From an uncultured Bacteroidales bacterium (GTDB taxonomy: Bacteria > Bacteroidota > Bacteroidia > Bacteroidales > Bacteroidaceae), in the NCBI GenBank assembly GCA_902799685.1, contig CADCBO010000023.1, positions 1 to 64,000 of the forward strand: DNA of 64,000 bases, given 5' to 3'. The notes under the pieces were generated by a model. The model did no database searches. It was not told the origin of the DNA and worked only from the letters and a program-made list of their open reading frames with translations. Positions 45,159 through 55,100 of the stretch are shown piece by piece. The position numbers and the translations under genes were made by a program. How positions within the stretch are numbered: the stretch's first letter is position 1; the number at the start of each line of letters is the position of its first letter.

Positions 45159-46601
45159 ATGGCTACTACATTTTTCTTCAAGGAAGACGGCGCTGTACTT
45201 ATGCGTGTGCGCATTTCTAAAAGGATCGACGGAGTACATCGCGAGATTTTTAGCGCTAAAAAAATCATTACAGGATTATTTATCTCACAGAAGGATTGGG
45301 ATTATTATCATTCTCTGCAGACGGTTAATGCCCGGGAGAGGTATCTGGAGAGAAATGAGAAGTTTGGTGACAGTATTGGAAGACTGCAGGAGATCCGAAA
45401 GAGGATTGATGCTTGCGGGACCGATATGAATCCGGAGAAGATGGATGATATTATTAATGCGGTGGTGAATGCGGACCAGATTGAGCGGGAGAAGCAGAGA
45501 CTTAAGGAGGAGGAAGAGAACAGGCTGGCTAAGGAGGCGGCGGCTAAGCTTAAGAAGCAGATGACTCTGAGCAAGTTCATTGATCTTTACGTTAAGGAGA
45601 TTAAGGAGGAGAAGCGCACTACCCTACAGCATGGACGGACTTATGCCAGAGGTTCCAAGTTTAATACGGCTAATGCGCTGGGTCACTTTAAGGAGTTCAT
45701 GAAGGATACCGGCATTACATACGACTTTAAGGATGTGGATCTGGATTGTTACTCCAGGTACAAGAACTGGCTGATGAGCCGGGATATAAGCAAGGTTAAG
45801 TTTAAGGATACTGAGCGGGACTACAAGAAGTCACGGCCTCTTGCCAAGGGTGAGAAGATGCACTACTCTGACAATACGATTGGGCGCTTTATCAAGCAGC
45901 TGAAGGCGGTGCTGAGGGCGGCGGAGAGCCGCGGGTATCCGGTTAATCCGGCTTACAAGAGTGCTGAGTTTAAGGGGAAGGTTGAGGATATTGATTCCAT
46001 CTACCTGACCAGGGCTGAGCTGGAGAAGATGGAACAGGTGGACCTTACTAATGTTGAGGATAAGAAGAACTATGAGCTGGCCAGGGACATCTTTATGGTT
46101 GGTGTGTGGCTGGCTCAGCGTGTGTCTGATTACAATAACCTGCGTCCGGAGAATATCAAGGTGGATAATGATTTCGGTACTCCCATAAAGTATATCTCTA
46201 TTCATCAGCAGAAGACCGGCCGTCTGGTGGAGATTCCTTGCAATGCCAAGGTTTGTGACATTCTGGAGAAATATCCCAAGGGACTACCCCACCTTAGCGA
46301 GCAGAAGATAAACCTCTATATCAAGGAGATTGGCAAGATGGCGGGGATTGATGAGAAGGTTGAGGTTAATGAGTCACGCGGCGGCAAGGTGGAGACCAAG
46401 TACTTTAAGAAATACGAGCTTATAGGGACGCATACAGCGCGTAGGACGGGCGCAACGCTGATGTACCTGGCAGGCATCCCTATTTATGACATTATGCGCG
46501 TGACGGGACACAGAAGCATCAATACGCTTGAGAAGTATATCCGTGCTGATAAGCTTGAGGTGGCCCAGAAACTGCGTCACAACTACGATTACTTTAAGTA
46601 G
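45159..46601 (+). CDS. Tyrosine recombinase (integrase)
   Basis: This 480-residue integrase starts MATTFFFKEDGAVLMRVRIS, like the N-terminal arm-binding domain of Bacteroidetes conjugative and mobilisable element integrases. The catalytic core shows the first Arg in VGVWLAQRVSDYNNL, the HTARR box (HxxR) and GHRSINTLEKYIR with the nucleophilic Tyr. I chose the ATG at 45159 over the GTG at 45135, which lies immediately downstream of the -7 box. It is predicted to catalyse integration at the tRNA site 170 bp to its left. Confidence 0.93.
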   Translation: MATTFFFKEDGAVLMRVRISKRIDGVHREIFSAKKIITGLFISQKDWDYYHSLQTVNARERYLERNEKFGDSIGRLQEIRKRIDACGTDMNPEKMDDIINAVVNADQIEREKQRLKEEEENRLAKEAAAKLKKQMTLSKFIDLYVKEIKEEKRTTLQHGRTYARGSKFNTANALGHFKEFMKDTGITYDFKDVDLDCYSRYKNWLMSRDISKVKFKDTERDYKKSRPLAKGEKMHYSDNTIGRFIKQLKAVLRAAESRGYPVNPAYKSAEFKGKVEDIDSIYLTRAELEKMEQVDLTNVEDKKNYELARDIFMVGVWLAQRVSDYNNLRPENIKVDNDFGTPIKYISIHQQKTGRLVEIPCNAKVCDILEKYPKGLPHLSEQKINLYIKEIGKMAGIDEKVEVNESRGGKVETKYFKKYELIGTHTARRTGATLMYLAGIPIYDIMRVTGHRSINTLEKYIRADKLEVAQKLRHNYDYFK

Positions 46602-46768
46602 AGGGGCGAAATGTTACGCCGTGTTACGTTTTTGTCCATAGTTATGGGGTGAAATGCCATATTATTCTTTTATTCATAGGAAGGCGTTTTTTGTAAGTAA
46701 TTCATTCAGATTTGTTCAAATTGGGCATATTTGGGGTTAATTGCGATAACGATTTTGTTTAGTTGACA

Positions 46769-46776
46769 TATATTTG
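46769..46776 (+). promoter_or_regulatory. -7 box of candidate small RNA
   Basis: TATATTTG matches TAnnTTTG. The best upstream TTTG (46754-46757) has an 11-bp gap, shorter than usual. Confidence 0.45.
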
Positions 46777-46782
46777 CAGCCG

Positions 46783-46904
46783 ACTTGTGGTACGGCGGGC
46801 GAAGGCCGGCCATGAGGCGATGAATTAACCCACCCGAATCTGCTTCCATGAATTTGATGTTTATAGAGAGGGCCTGAATCATTTGTTTGGTTCGGGCCTT
46901 ATCT
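46783..46904 (+). ncRNA. Candidate small structured RNA
   Basis: Between the integrase and the next gene there is no open frame of note. A -7 box is followed by G/C-rich hairpin-forming sequence (near GGCGGGCGAAGGCCGG). At the end is a 12-bp hairpin with two to four G-U pairs (46869-46880 with 46889-46900), like a terminator but with a weak T tract. The rest of this gap, 46602-46768, holds nothing I recognise. Confidence 0.4.
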
Positions 46905-46997
46905 ATTGACAGGCATGTTCATATGGTTCGTAAGGGTGATTTGTTTAACCAGTAAATGTTCGACACGTGAGAATTATTATGTTTTACAAATTACCAG

Positions 46998-47657
46998 ATG
47001 GACATGGATACCTTTCCTTGTTTTCCTTCTCTCCGGACGGTGGTGGCTAGAATCAACAACCATGATGTAGTCGAGATTTGGACTCTTGACTGGAGAGAGA
47101 TTACTGACGATTTTAGAATTGACCTTTTGAAAAGCTTAGTGTTTAATATTAATGATAGCATGGTGCGTATAGCGGTGGTAGAATCTGTGATGTCTCACCA
47201 TCACCTGTACATGCTGGAAAAGAATTATCCGCCTAACAGCAAACTGAACCGGACGGGACAGTCTTTCCAGAAGTTCTGTGAGACTCTGCTTGAGGACTTG
47301 AAGCAGTGCGAGAAGTTCAACCCATGGAAGAAGAGACGCATTAAGAAGGCTGAGATATGTATGGGGCAGGCTGCCGTACTGGAGAGCAGGAAGTACCTGA
47401 AGCTGATGAAGCGGCTGGATCCTGTTTATTACCATGCCGGCAAATGGATAAAGAATGTTCCGAAGACTTTCAAATGCCAGATTGCTCACGTTCTGAGCGG
47501 GCTGCTGGGTATTCCTGACAACAGAAAATGGACCTATTTTGAGCGTGCCTGGAATGAGACGGGGCTGGCAAAGGCTAACTGGAACAGAAACGGCAAGCCT
47601 TTGGACCCCCAGGTGAGGCGGCTTTACCCTGAATACAACGAAAATATGCAGCATTAA
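46998..47657 (+). CDS. Hypothetical protein of the integrative element
   Basis: This 219-residue basic protein has no signal peptide or membrane segment and no family that I recognise. Features visible are an aromatic/acidic N-terminus (MDMDTFPCFPSLRTVVARIN) and a basic middle (FNPWKKRRIKKAE). It is the first gene after the integrase and lies just upstream of the iteron-like repeats. The position suggests an element-maintenance or regulatory role. That is inference only. Confidence 0.65.
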   Translation: MDMDTFPCFPSLRTVVARINNHDVVEIWTLDWREITDDFRIDLLKSLVFNINDSMVRIAVVESVMSHHHLYMLEKNYPPNSKLNRTGQSFQKFCETLLEDLKQCEKFNPWKKRRIKKAEICMGQAAVLESRKYLKLMKRLDPVYYHAGKWIKNVPKTFKCQIAHVLSGLLGIPDNRKWTYFERAWNETGLAKANWNRNGKPLDPQVRRLYPEYNENMQH

Positions 47658-47669
47658 TGACGTGATTGG

Positions 47670-47774
47670 GGATAGACGGTTTTACTATCCGTTTAGTATC
47701 CGCCTACTATCCCGGTACTATTCTATCTATCCGCTCATGGCCATAGACCTATCAGAAATGGGTTTTTGGCCATG
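47670..47774. repeat. 11-bp iteron array and inverted repeat upstream of replication genes
   Basis: An (A)CTATCC-type unit repeats at exactly 11-bp steps from 47684, 47695, 47706 and 47717, with another TATCC copy near 47728. An inverted copy (GGATAG) is at 47670-47675. Just to the right is an 8-bp inverted repeat, CATGGCCA (47736-47743) and TGGCCATG (47767-47774). Helically phased repeats before primase genes are typical of replication origins or a regulator's binding sites. Confidence 0.6.
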
Positions 47775-47911
47775 AACGTTTTATTATCCTGCCTGTATGC
47801 CGTGGAGAGTCCCAAACTATACCGTAATGAGCTGAAACTTGTTGTACAACTTTGTGCCGTGACAACGAACTGAGGCCTTGGAGTTGTTTGCGAGTGATAA
47901 AATGAAGTTTA

Positions 47912-48244
47912 ATGTATTCCAGTTTGATTATGGAGATAGAGAATGACAGAATTGTTGCCTCACTTACGGTAGGCGAATATAAGGAGGTGCTGAACGCGGT
48001 ACTTAAGGACCATGTTAAGGAGAAGGAAGGACCGCATGAGTACGGGTTTGGACTGAAGTGTATTGAGGAGCACTTTGGCGTATCTAAAGGCACAGCACAG
48101 ACCTATAAGGACACATTCCTGAAGCCGGCCATACGGCAGCACGGCAGGAAGATAAAGGTGGACCTGACGCTGGCCGACGAGCTTTACGACAACAGACATA
48201 ACTACGAAAGAGGTTCTTATTATGGAGACGGGGCGTTCAAATGA
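47912..48244 (+). CDS. DUF3853-like DNA-binding protein
   Basis: This 110-residue protein has a helix-turn-helix (GLKCIEEHFGVSKGTAQTYKD) followed by KPAIRQHGRKIKVDLTLADEL, which matches the DUF3853 family of Bacteroidetes mobile elements. These usually lie directly before VirE-like primase genes, as here. Role likely in element replication control or excision. It could start at the ATG at 47912 or at 47930, with the latter giving MEIENDR. The last 23 bases overlap the next gene. Confidence 0.75.
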   Translation: MYSSLIMEIENDRIVASLTVGEYKEVLNAVLKDHVKEKEGPHEYGFGLKCIEEHFGVSKGTAQTYKDTFLKPAIRQHGRKIKVDLTLADELYDNRHNYERGSYYGDGAFK

Positions 48245-48797
48245 GAAGAGAGAGTTCTGGAAGCCGGAGCCAAGGACGTTCTCTGTGTTTGAGAAGGGTA
48301 TTTGGGCTAAGGAGCCTAAAGGTGTGATGGACCCCTACTCTGTCTATGTGTATATAAGGGACGGAGTGGCCCGCGAGCAGACTGAACGGCTGAGGACGAT
48401 TATGGATGCACAGGGCATGCGGCTCTACAAGTGCACGGAGTTTGAGAGCGCGGTGTTTAGCGGCGTTTACAAGAGCCTGGAGGATGAGTCCCCTACACGG
48501 CCTACAGGTTATGTCTGTTTTGACTTTAACTATGTGTCTGTACAAGATACCAAGGACATCCTGATGGGTGTTGAGGAGTATGAGACGGTGCTGCTCTTTG
48601 CCAGCCCGACGGGGCACGGCGTGAAGTGGGTGGTGAACAACAACACCGTGTTCAACCATGAGCAGTTCTACAAGGTGGTGCATGACTATCTGTGGAAGAC
48701 GTACGGGCTTGAGGCAAGCATGGAGGCCGGTGATATACGGCACCGTTGTTTCCTGCCTTGGGACCCTGAGGTTTATATCAATCCTAATTATATGTGA
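48222..48797 (+). CDS. VirE N-terminal / BT4734-like protein (primase-associated)
   Basis: The 191-residue protein matches the BT4734/VirE N-terminal family of Bacteroidetes elements. The SPTGHGVKWVV segment and the RHRCFLPWDPEVYIN segment are characteristic of the PrimPol-like fold. It overlaps the upstream DUF3853-like gene by 23 bp and the downstream DUF3987 gene by 4 bp (ATGA), so all three are tightly coupled. Predicted to help start DNA replication of the element. Confidence 0.75.
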   Translation: METGRSNEKREFWKPEPRTFSVFEKGIWAKEPKGVMDPYSVYVYIRDGVAREQTERLRTIMDAQGMRLYKCTEFESAVFSGVYKSLEDESPTRPTGYVCFDFNYVSVQDTKDILMGVEEYETVLLFASPTGHGVKWVVNNNTVFNHEQFYKVVHDYLWKTYGLEASMEAGDIRHRCFLPWDPEVYINPNYM

Positions 48798-50602
48798 TGA
48801 ATAAGTTTGATCTTGGACGATGGATGAAAACGGACCGTGGCGGTAAGGATGTGCCACGGTCCGGCGAGGCCGAGGGATGGACCTGGGATTACTATATGTA
48901 CGAGTACACGGAGACGGTTGTGAGCGGTATTGAGGCCGGGCTGATTGATCTGACAAAGGATTACAAGGTTTGGCTGAACATTGGGTATGCGCTTGCGGAG
49001 GGTCTGAGCGAAAACGGACGGATATACTTCCATAGGATAAGCCAGTTTAACCCCCTGTACACTTTTGACAAGGCTGAGGCTATGTATGAGAAGTGTATGA
49101 AGGCCAAGCGTGAAGGGATATCGATGAGCTATTTCTTTGACCTGGCAGCCAAAGCCGGTGTGAGCCTGGAACTGCCCAAGGATGACAAACCGACAAAACC
49201 GACAAAACCGACAGGTGTCGTGGACGGGGATGATGCAGGATACGACCCGGTGTCGGAAATGTCGGTTTTGTCGGAAAACGGACCGCTGGAGACGTTTTCT
49301 AACCTGATTGAGGATAACCTGCCGCCGCTGCTGAAGATCATTGCAGGAAACGGAGAGACGTATCAGGAGAAGGATTTGCTGATACTGGGAAGCATTGTGA
49401 CGATGTCTGCCTGCCTGCCGAATGTGTATGGGCGGTATGCGGGTATGGAGGTCTATCCTAACCTGTTTTTCTTTCTGACGGCAAGGGCCAGTAGCGGTAA
49501 GGGGCGGTTGAACCTGTGCCGCCTGCTGGTGCAGCCTATCCATGAGCGGCTGTTTGAGCAGTACAAGAAAGAGAGGAAGGAGTATCTGAAGCTGAAGGCC
49601 GAGTATGAGGCGCGGAAATCCAGGGGCATGCAGAAGCCTGACGCGCCGGCCAAGCGGATGCTGTTTATACCGGCCAACAGCAGTGCTACATCGGTTTATC
49701 AGATCCTGAGCGAGAGCGATGAGCGTGGGCTAATATTTGAGACTGAGGGCGATACCCTGGCCTACTCTTTTGCCAGCGATTTTGGCAACTTCAGCGACGG
49801 GTTCAGGAAGGCATTCCATCATGAGCCGATAAGTTACCACAGACGCAAGGATGACGAGCATGTGGACATTATGCACCCGCAGCTGAGTACGGTGTTGAGC
49901 GGCACTCCTGAGCAGCTGAGGAGCCTGATAAAGGATACTGAGAATGGATTGTTCAGTAGGTTCATATTTTACCGACTCAACTCTGGGTTGGACTGGATGG
50001 ATGTGTTTGCGGACCCGCTGGGTAAGAGTCTGGATGATGAATTCATGGAGTATGGGCGGATATTCACTGCTTTCTATGACCGGCTGAGCAAGACACGCAG
50101 GCTTTACTTTCAGCTGAAAGAGAGCCAGACGGAGCGGTTTAACAGGTATTTCAGCGCGCTGCAGGTGGCCCTGTATGCCAGGTTCGGTGAGGATATGATA
50201 CCCAGCGTGAGACGCATGGGGCTTATATTTTACCGCATAGCGATGATACTGACCACGCTGAGGATAATGACACATGGGGATTATCTGTCTGACATGTTGT
50301 GTATGGATATGGACTTTGAGACGGCACTGAAGATGGTGAATGTGATAATGCAGCATACCGTGGCCGTGTATAAGGATCTGTGCATGATGAAGGGCCAGGC
50401 TATTGAGGAGAGAGTGAGCATGAGGGCGCAGTTCCTGAATGACATGCCGGATGAGTTTACCTGGAATATGGTGTTTGAGAAGGCACTGCAGATGAAGTTG
50501 TGCAGCAGAACGGCAGAACGCTATGTGGCCCACTACCTGAAGAACGGAATGCTGGAGAAACAGGGCTCGGGAACCTACAGGAAAGTGAAGAAAGAAACCT
50601 AA
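48794..50602 (+). CDS. DUF3987 primase/helicase-like protein
   Basis: This 602-residue protein has a central DUF3987 domain with a P-loop-like ARASSGKGRL segment (about residue 230) and flanking helical regions. DUF3987 proteins follow VirE-N proteins in Bacteroidetes mobile elements and are presumed replication helicases. The linker contains an in-frame tandem repeat of KPT units (KPTKPTKPTG, from repeated ACCGACAAA) near residue 135. A winged-helix-like C-terminus closes it. Confidence 0.78.
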   Translation: MMNKFDLGRWMKTDRGGKDVPRSGEAEGWTWDYYMYEYTETVVSGIEAGLIDLTKDYKVWLNIGYALAEGLSENGRIYFHRISQFNPLYTFDKAEAMYEKCMKAKREGISMSYFFDLAAKAGVSLELPKDDKPTKPTKPTGVVDGDDAGYDPVSEMSVLSENGPLETFSNLIEDNLPPLLKIIAGNGETYQEKDLLILGSIVTMSACLPNVYGRYAGMEVYPNLFFFLTARASSGKGRLNLCRLLVQPIHERLFEQYKKERKEYLKLKAEYEARKSRGMQKPDAPAKRMLFIPANSSATSVYQILSESDERGLIFETEGDTLAYSFASDFGNFSDGFRKAFHHEPISYHRRKDDEHVDIMHPQLSTVLSGTPEQLRSLIKDTENGLFSRFIFYRLNSGLDWMDVFADPLGKSLDDEFMEYGRIFTAFYDRLSKTRRLYFQLKESQTERFNRYFSALQVALYARFGEDMIPSVRRMGLIFYRIAMILTTLRIMTHGDYLSDMLCMDMDFETALKMVNVIMQHTVAVYKDLCMMKGQAIEERVSMRAQFLNDMPDEFTWNMVFEKALQMKLCSRTAERYVAHYLKNGMLEKQGSGTYRKVKKET

Positions 50603-50813
50603 CAGATGGACAACAAAGCGACTACAATTACTGTTTACTTGGCTCACACTATTGGAATAAAAACGTATCTTTGTGCTGCTCTAGGGCCAGCGGGCTCAAA
50701 ATGGAGCTTTTACATAGTATTCTGCTTGAGTTTCGCTAGAACCGGGAAAGTCTCGACAACTATCATTGCTTCAAAACCGGAACAAGAGCCGAATGCCAGT
50801 GCAAGGTGTATGC

Positions 50814-51050
50814 ATGACCCAAAAAGGGTTTTTCATATTCCCTTCCGCACGGCATCCGTCTTTTGGGGTAGTTGAAGTAAGGCATGTCGAGCGCCGACTG
50901 GTTCTCTATTCCACTGGATAGGTGCCGTGCGGTTTCTTTGCGCCGGTTGGTGGATGGCAGAATGTCACAGGTTACCCGGTTGGCAGATGCCGGTTATCAA
51001 GAAAAAACTGCAAGCCCCCTACTCTTAATATATTTCAAGTAACCCGCTAA
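50814..51050 (+). pseudogene. Short broken gene with in-frame amber stop
   Basis: In one frame there is a start ATG (MTQKGFFIFPSARHPSFGVV...), an internal TAG at 50919-50921, and then 42 more codons (VPCGFFAPVGGWQNVTGYPV...) to TAA at 51048-51050. A similar short peptide seems familiar to me as a recurrent Bacteroidetes sequence, so a C-to-T change of a CAG codon may have broken it. It might equally be non-coding. The remaining parts of the gap 50603-51296 contain no gene I can support. Confidence 0.35.
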
Positions 51051-51224
51051 GATGAAATGCTGCATCTGATCTGTTTGGTTGGATGACGGTTGGTTGATTG
51101 TGGATGACAACGCCCATGAGTGAGGTGACCAGCAGCTGGTGAGCCCACTCCTAAATGGATGATTTGGTGTGATGGGAACGGTGTGTCTTGGGGCGATGGC
51201 GGGTATGCCGTCCAGGACAAAAAG

Positions 51225-51254
51225 AGAAGAGGCACAATCACTTGTACCTCTTCT
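51225..51254 (-). terminator. Terminator of the DUF3244-like gene
   Basis: A near-perfect 13-bp stem (51225-51237 with 51242-51254, one mismatch) is followed on the minus strand by a T run (complement of 51219-51223). It lies 43 bp past the stop. Confidence 0.8.
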
Positions 51255-51296
51255 GACATCTAATACCTATTACAAATCTTTTAATCTATATGCAGC

Positions 51297-51767
51297 CTAC
51301 TCTATGATGTACTTGCCTTGGTAGGACTGGCCATCTGAGAGGGTTAGTTTGAGGTAATACTCTCCGGAGTCTGACGATGCGGCGATACTGAGGGTATTAC
51401 CACTGGCGGTACCTGTCCAGACCAGATTGTCATAGCTGCGGATGACGTAGGCGTTGATGTAGGTGATGCTGGAGTCGGCATCGATGGACACTACCCCATC
51501 CTGATAGTAGCAGTGCGGTGCCTGCGATGTGCTGCGGGGGCCGGGATTGGGGAATGGATTGGGCGCCGGTGTGATGGGGATGGGAATGGGCTCGTCGGGG
51601 ATGAAGCGTGGACCGGGATTTGTAGGTGTCGGTACCTGTTTGACAGGGATGACTTCAGGATCCGGGTCTGAAGGGCCGCCTCCGGGTGACTGGGCCATTA
51701 CGCTGATTGATAAACTGGGCATGAGAGCCAATGCGATCACTAAGAGTTTTTTCATGTTTGTTTTCAT
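51297..51767 (-). CDS. Secreted Pro-rich protein with DUF3244-like domain
   Basis: This 156-residue protein starts MKTNMKKLLVIALALMPSLS, a signal peptide. Residues ~25-85 are Pro-rich (PGGGPSDPDPEVIPVKQVPT). The C-terminal ~75 residues are a small beta domain (YVIRSYDNLVWTGTASGNTL ... SGEYYLKLTLSDG) like the DUF3244 family. I chose the ATG at 51767; 51755 is also possible. It is a secreted or surface protein of unknown role. An upstream inverted repeat (51841-51896) lies in its leader. Confidence 0.65.
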   Translation of the reverse strand: MKTNMKKLLVIALALMPSLSISVMAQSPGGGPSDPDPEVIPVKQVPTPTNPGPRFIPDEPIPIPITPAPNPFPNPGPRSTSQAPHCYYQDGVVSIDADSSITYINAYVIRSYDNLVWTGTASGNTLSIAASSDSGEYYLKLTLSDGQSYQGKYIIE

Positions 51768-51840
51768 GATAGTGTTGATATTAAGATTCCGAAAAATTTT
51801 GGTTTTGTAAAAACATATGCATATGTTTGCAGTGTCTAGT

Positions 51841-51896
51841 ACCAAAAGGGGTATTCCATCGAAGCCAGAGGTGCTAGATAGGATGCCCCTTTTGGT
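51841..51896 (-). terminator. Hairpin in the leader of the DUF3244-like gene
   Basis: Perfect 11-bp arms ACCAAAAGGGG (51841-51851) and CCCCTTTTGGT (51886-51896) surround 34 bases. It may be a terminator for either direction or an attenuator of the minus-strand gene. Confidence 0.5.
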
Positions 51897-51962
51897 TTTA
51901 TATGGTAACAAGAAACAACGTGTTTATGGTATAAAGTTTTTCATGGTATTAGATTTGGAGCC

Positions 51963-52069
51963 GGGAAGCCCCACATGAGCGAATAAATAAAGCAAACAAG
52001 GAGTCAAAAAGGCCCTTATGTGGAACCCGGCGGGTCTAGCCTGCGCGTGATGCGTGGGCTTTTCTTTTA
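51963..52069 (+). ncRNA. Candidate small RNA ahead of the restriction operon
   Basis: A TAGATTTG -7 box (51950-51957) is followed by two nested stems: GCCGGG/CCCGGC (51960-51965, 52026-52031) and CCACAT/ATGTGG (51971-51976, 52018-52023). A terminator follows at 52038-52060 (9-bp stem with loop GTGAT), then TTTTCTTTTA. There is no open frame. The layout resembles the candidate at 46783-46904. Transcription would end about 120 bp before the restriction gene. Confidence 0.55.
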
Positions 52070-52186
52070 TATCCAATATAGATAGAGGTAAGTTTTGGTT
52101 CAAAATACCTTTTACCCTTCATTGATTCCTAAAGTTGTTTTTATATTTTTGCATCTATACTAACTGATTATATATATACATCTCTT

Positions 52187-55100
52187 ATGGAGAAGAGCCC
52201 TATACTTAATAACCCATATGATGAGCCCCAATTGCATTACGATGTCACATTGGATGGAAATCTAGATTATAGTAAGATTGTAAAAGGACGCAGGCCTTAT
52301 ACTTCCAATCTAAACATCACGCCAGGTGGACGAGTTGACCCACAATTATACAGTGCTGAGGACTTTGAAGACAATGATCCTAATGCTAAGTTTATTAATA
52401 AGATACGTAAAGTTGTAGGAGATTGGAGAAATAGTTCGTATGCTGGTGCTACACGTATAACACGAGAACTTCTTAATTACTGGTTTAACAACCCTGAAAG
52501 AGCAGATAGATTCAAATTGTTCTTCTGTCAGAGAGAAGCCGTAGAAACTGCGGTATATCTGAATGAGATTGCAGATAGAGATCCGAATATTGGCCGCAGT
52601 ATACTATTTGAGCTTGATGAAAGACGCAATACTGTTTCTGATGACACAAACGATGTGCTACCAAGAACAGCATTCAAGATGGCTACAGGTACAGGAAAGA
52701 CTGTTGTGATGGCCATGTTCATCTTATACAATTACCTAAACAAAAAAGAATACCCCACTGATACTAGATTTGCAGACCATTTTCTGCTTGTCGCCCCTGG
52801 CATTACTATACGTGACCGTTTAGGCGTTCTTTTTATCGATGATAGTTCCAAATGGGTTAATGACAAAGAGGACTATTATCATGTACGCCAATTAATACCC
52901 CCGGCTTATGAGCACCAGCTTGGCGGTCTAAACGCAGCTATTACAATTACAAATTACCATCAGTTTGAACCAAAAGTCTATTCTGGAAAAAAGGCCAGTC
53001 CTTTGGACGGAAAGCTGGTTTTTAAGGATGGATCCATGACCAAACAAACGGATAAAGAAGATTTCTCAGTAGTTCTATCCCGTGTGGTTGGTAGAAATAT
53101 GAAGGGAAAACGAATATTGGTCATCAACGATGAAGCACACCATTGTTATCTACCCAAACCGACTACAGGCCGAACTTCTAATGATGATGAAACTTTAGAA
53201 GGAACTGAAGAAAACGAAAAGGCTATGGTTTGGTATGAGGGATTACGCCAAATGAAGCTTTTGGGATACCGAATTCAACATGTTTACGACCTCTCAGCTA
53301 CTCCATATTATCTTAAGGGTTCAGGTTATGTTGAATACTCTCTCTTTCCATGGGTGGTTTCAGATTTTGGCCTTGTTGATGCTATTGAAAGTGGATTAGT
53401 GAAGATTCCTTTCCTGCCAACATTTGATGACACCCAGGATCTTGATGAGCCAAAACTGAGAAACATTTATGAGCATATTCGTGGAGAACTGCCAAAGAAA
53501 GGTATAAGAGGTGCCAAAAAAGCGGCAAAAGAGGAAGCTGAACGCACTGGCAAGGCGGCTGTTGTTACAGGTGAACAAGCCCCTAATTTACCGACTCTTT
53601 TAAATAGCGCACTTGCACAGTTTGTAAAGGACTATGAAAGCTACAACAAGGGAATGCGGCAAGACGGTGAAGAGTTAATGAATGTCTTCTCTACGCCGCC
53701 GGTATTTATTGTTGTTTGCAATAACACTACCGTATCCAAAGAGGTCTACAAGTATATTGCAGGATATGAGAGTGTTGATGCTAACGGCAATAAGATTTTT
53801 GTTGATGGCCATTTTCCAATATTCTCTAACTATCAGAATAACCTTCCGCTTAAGAAACAACCTACTCTACTAATTGATAGCACCGCTATAGATGAGGCAG
53901 GTGAAACCATTAGTGATGAGTTTAAGGCGGTGTTCAGGGATGAAATAGAACAGTTTAAACTTGAATATGCACAAATACATGGAGCTGGTAGTGCTGATAA
54001 CCTTACAGATGGAGACATTCTTAGAGAAGTAGTTAATAGTGTTGGTAAGCCAGGTACACTCGGTGCTCATGTGCGATGTGTTGTATCTGTATCTATGTTG
54101 ACAGAAGGTTGGGATGCTAACACCGTAACTCATGTGTGTGGTGTACGTGCTTTTGGATCACAACTACTTTGTGAACAGGTTGCTGGGCGAGCATTAAGAC
54201 GCCGTAACTATGAATTGTTAGCGTATGATTCCCGTACTGGAGAAGAGATTGACTCAAAAGATTTATACAGGTATAATAAAGATAATGTTACATATAAGTT
54301 CCCACCAGAGTATGCTCACATTATTGGTGTGCCGTTCAAGACATTCAAAGGAGGTACTGCTACCCCACCCAGACCGCCAAAGCCACAAACTGTAATAAAA
54401 GCATTACCTGAAAGAAAAGAATTTGAGATACGCTTTCCAAATATAACCGGTTACCGTGTTGAGTTGAAGGACGGTATGATTAATGTTGATTATACCGGAT
54501 TGCCTAAGTTCCGATTAGACCTCACACAAATACCTACCAGAACCATCATGATGACCGCTGTTACAGACCAGCAGATTGAGATGGAAATAGACTATAGGGA
54601 TGTGCGAGACTCTCAGATTATTTATAACCTAACGCAGAAGCTTATTTCACTCAAATACAACGATCCCAAGAATGGGCGTATGTTCCAGCTTTTCCCACAA
54701 TTGAGGACCATTGTATCTAATTGGTATGAGACCCAAATTGAAATAATAGGAGGTGATGGTAGTCCTGAACAGAGACGACTGATACTTAATTGGGATCTCA
54801 ACAAGGTTATTGCGAATATTTATGAGGGTATTAGAATGGCAGGAACATCATCAGAAAGAATTTCTGCAATCCTTAATTACTATAACCCAGAGGGAAGCAC
54901 TGATCACGTGCGGGGTATAACCACCAAACCTGTTTTTGAAACAAACAAGAGTCACGTAAACTATGTTGTTGCTGACACATCCAGTTGGGAACAAATAGCT
55001 GCTAAAGCACTTGAAGAACTACCCCAAGTCAAATATTATGTCAAAAATCACTTCCTTGATTTTAAGATACCTTACTCTGACGGAAGTGTTGAACATGATT

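Noticed and set aside
47670-47774. CRISPR-like repeats
   Set aside because: The units are 11 bp with no spacers; better explained as iterons or operators.
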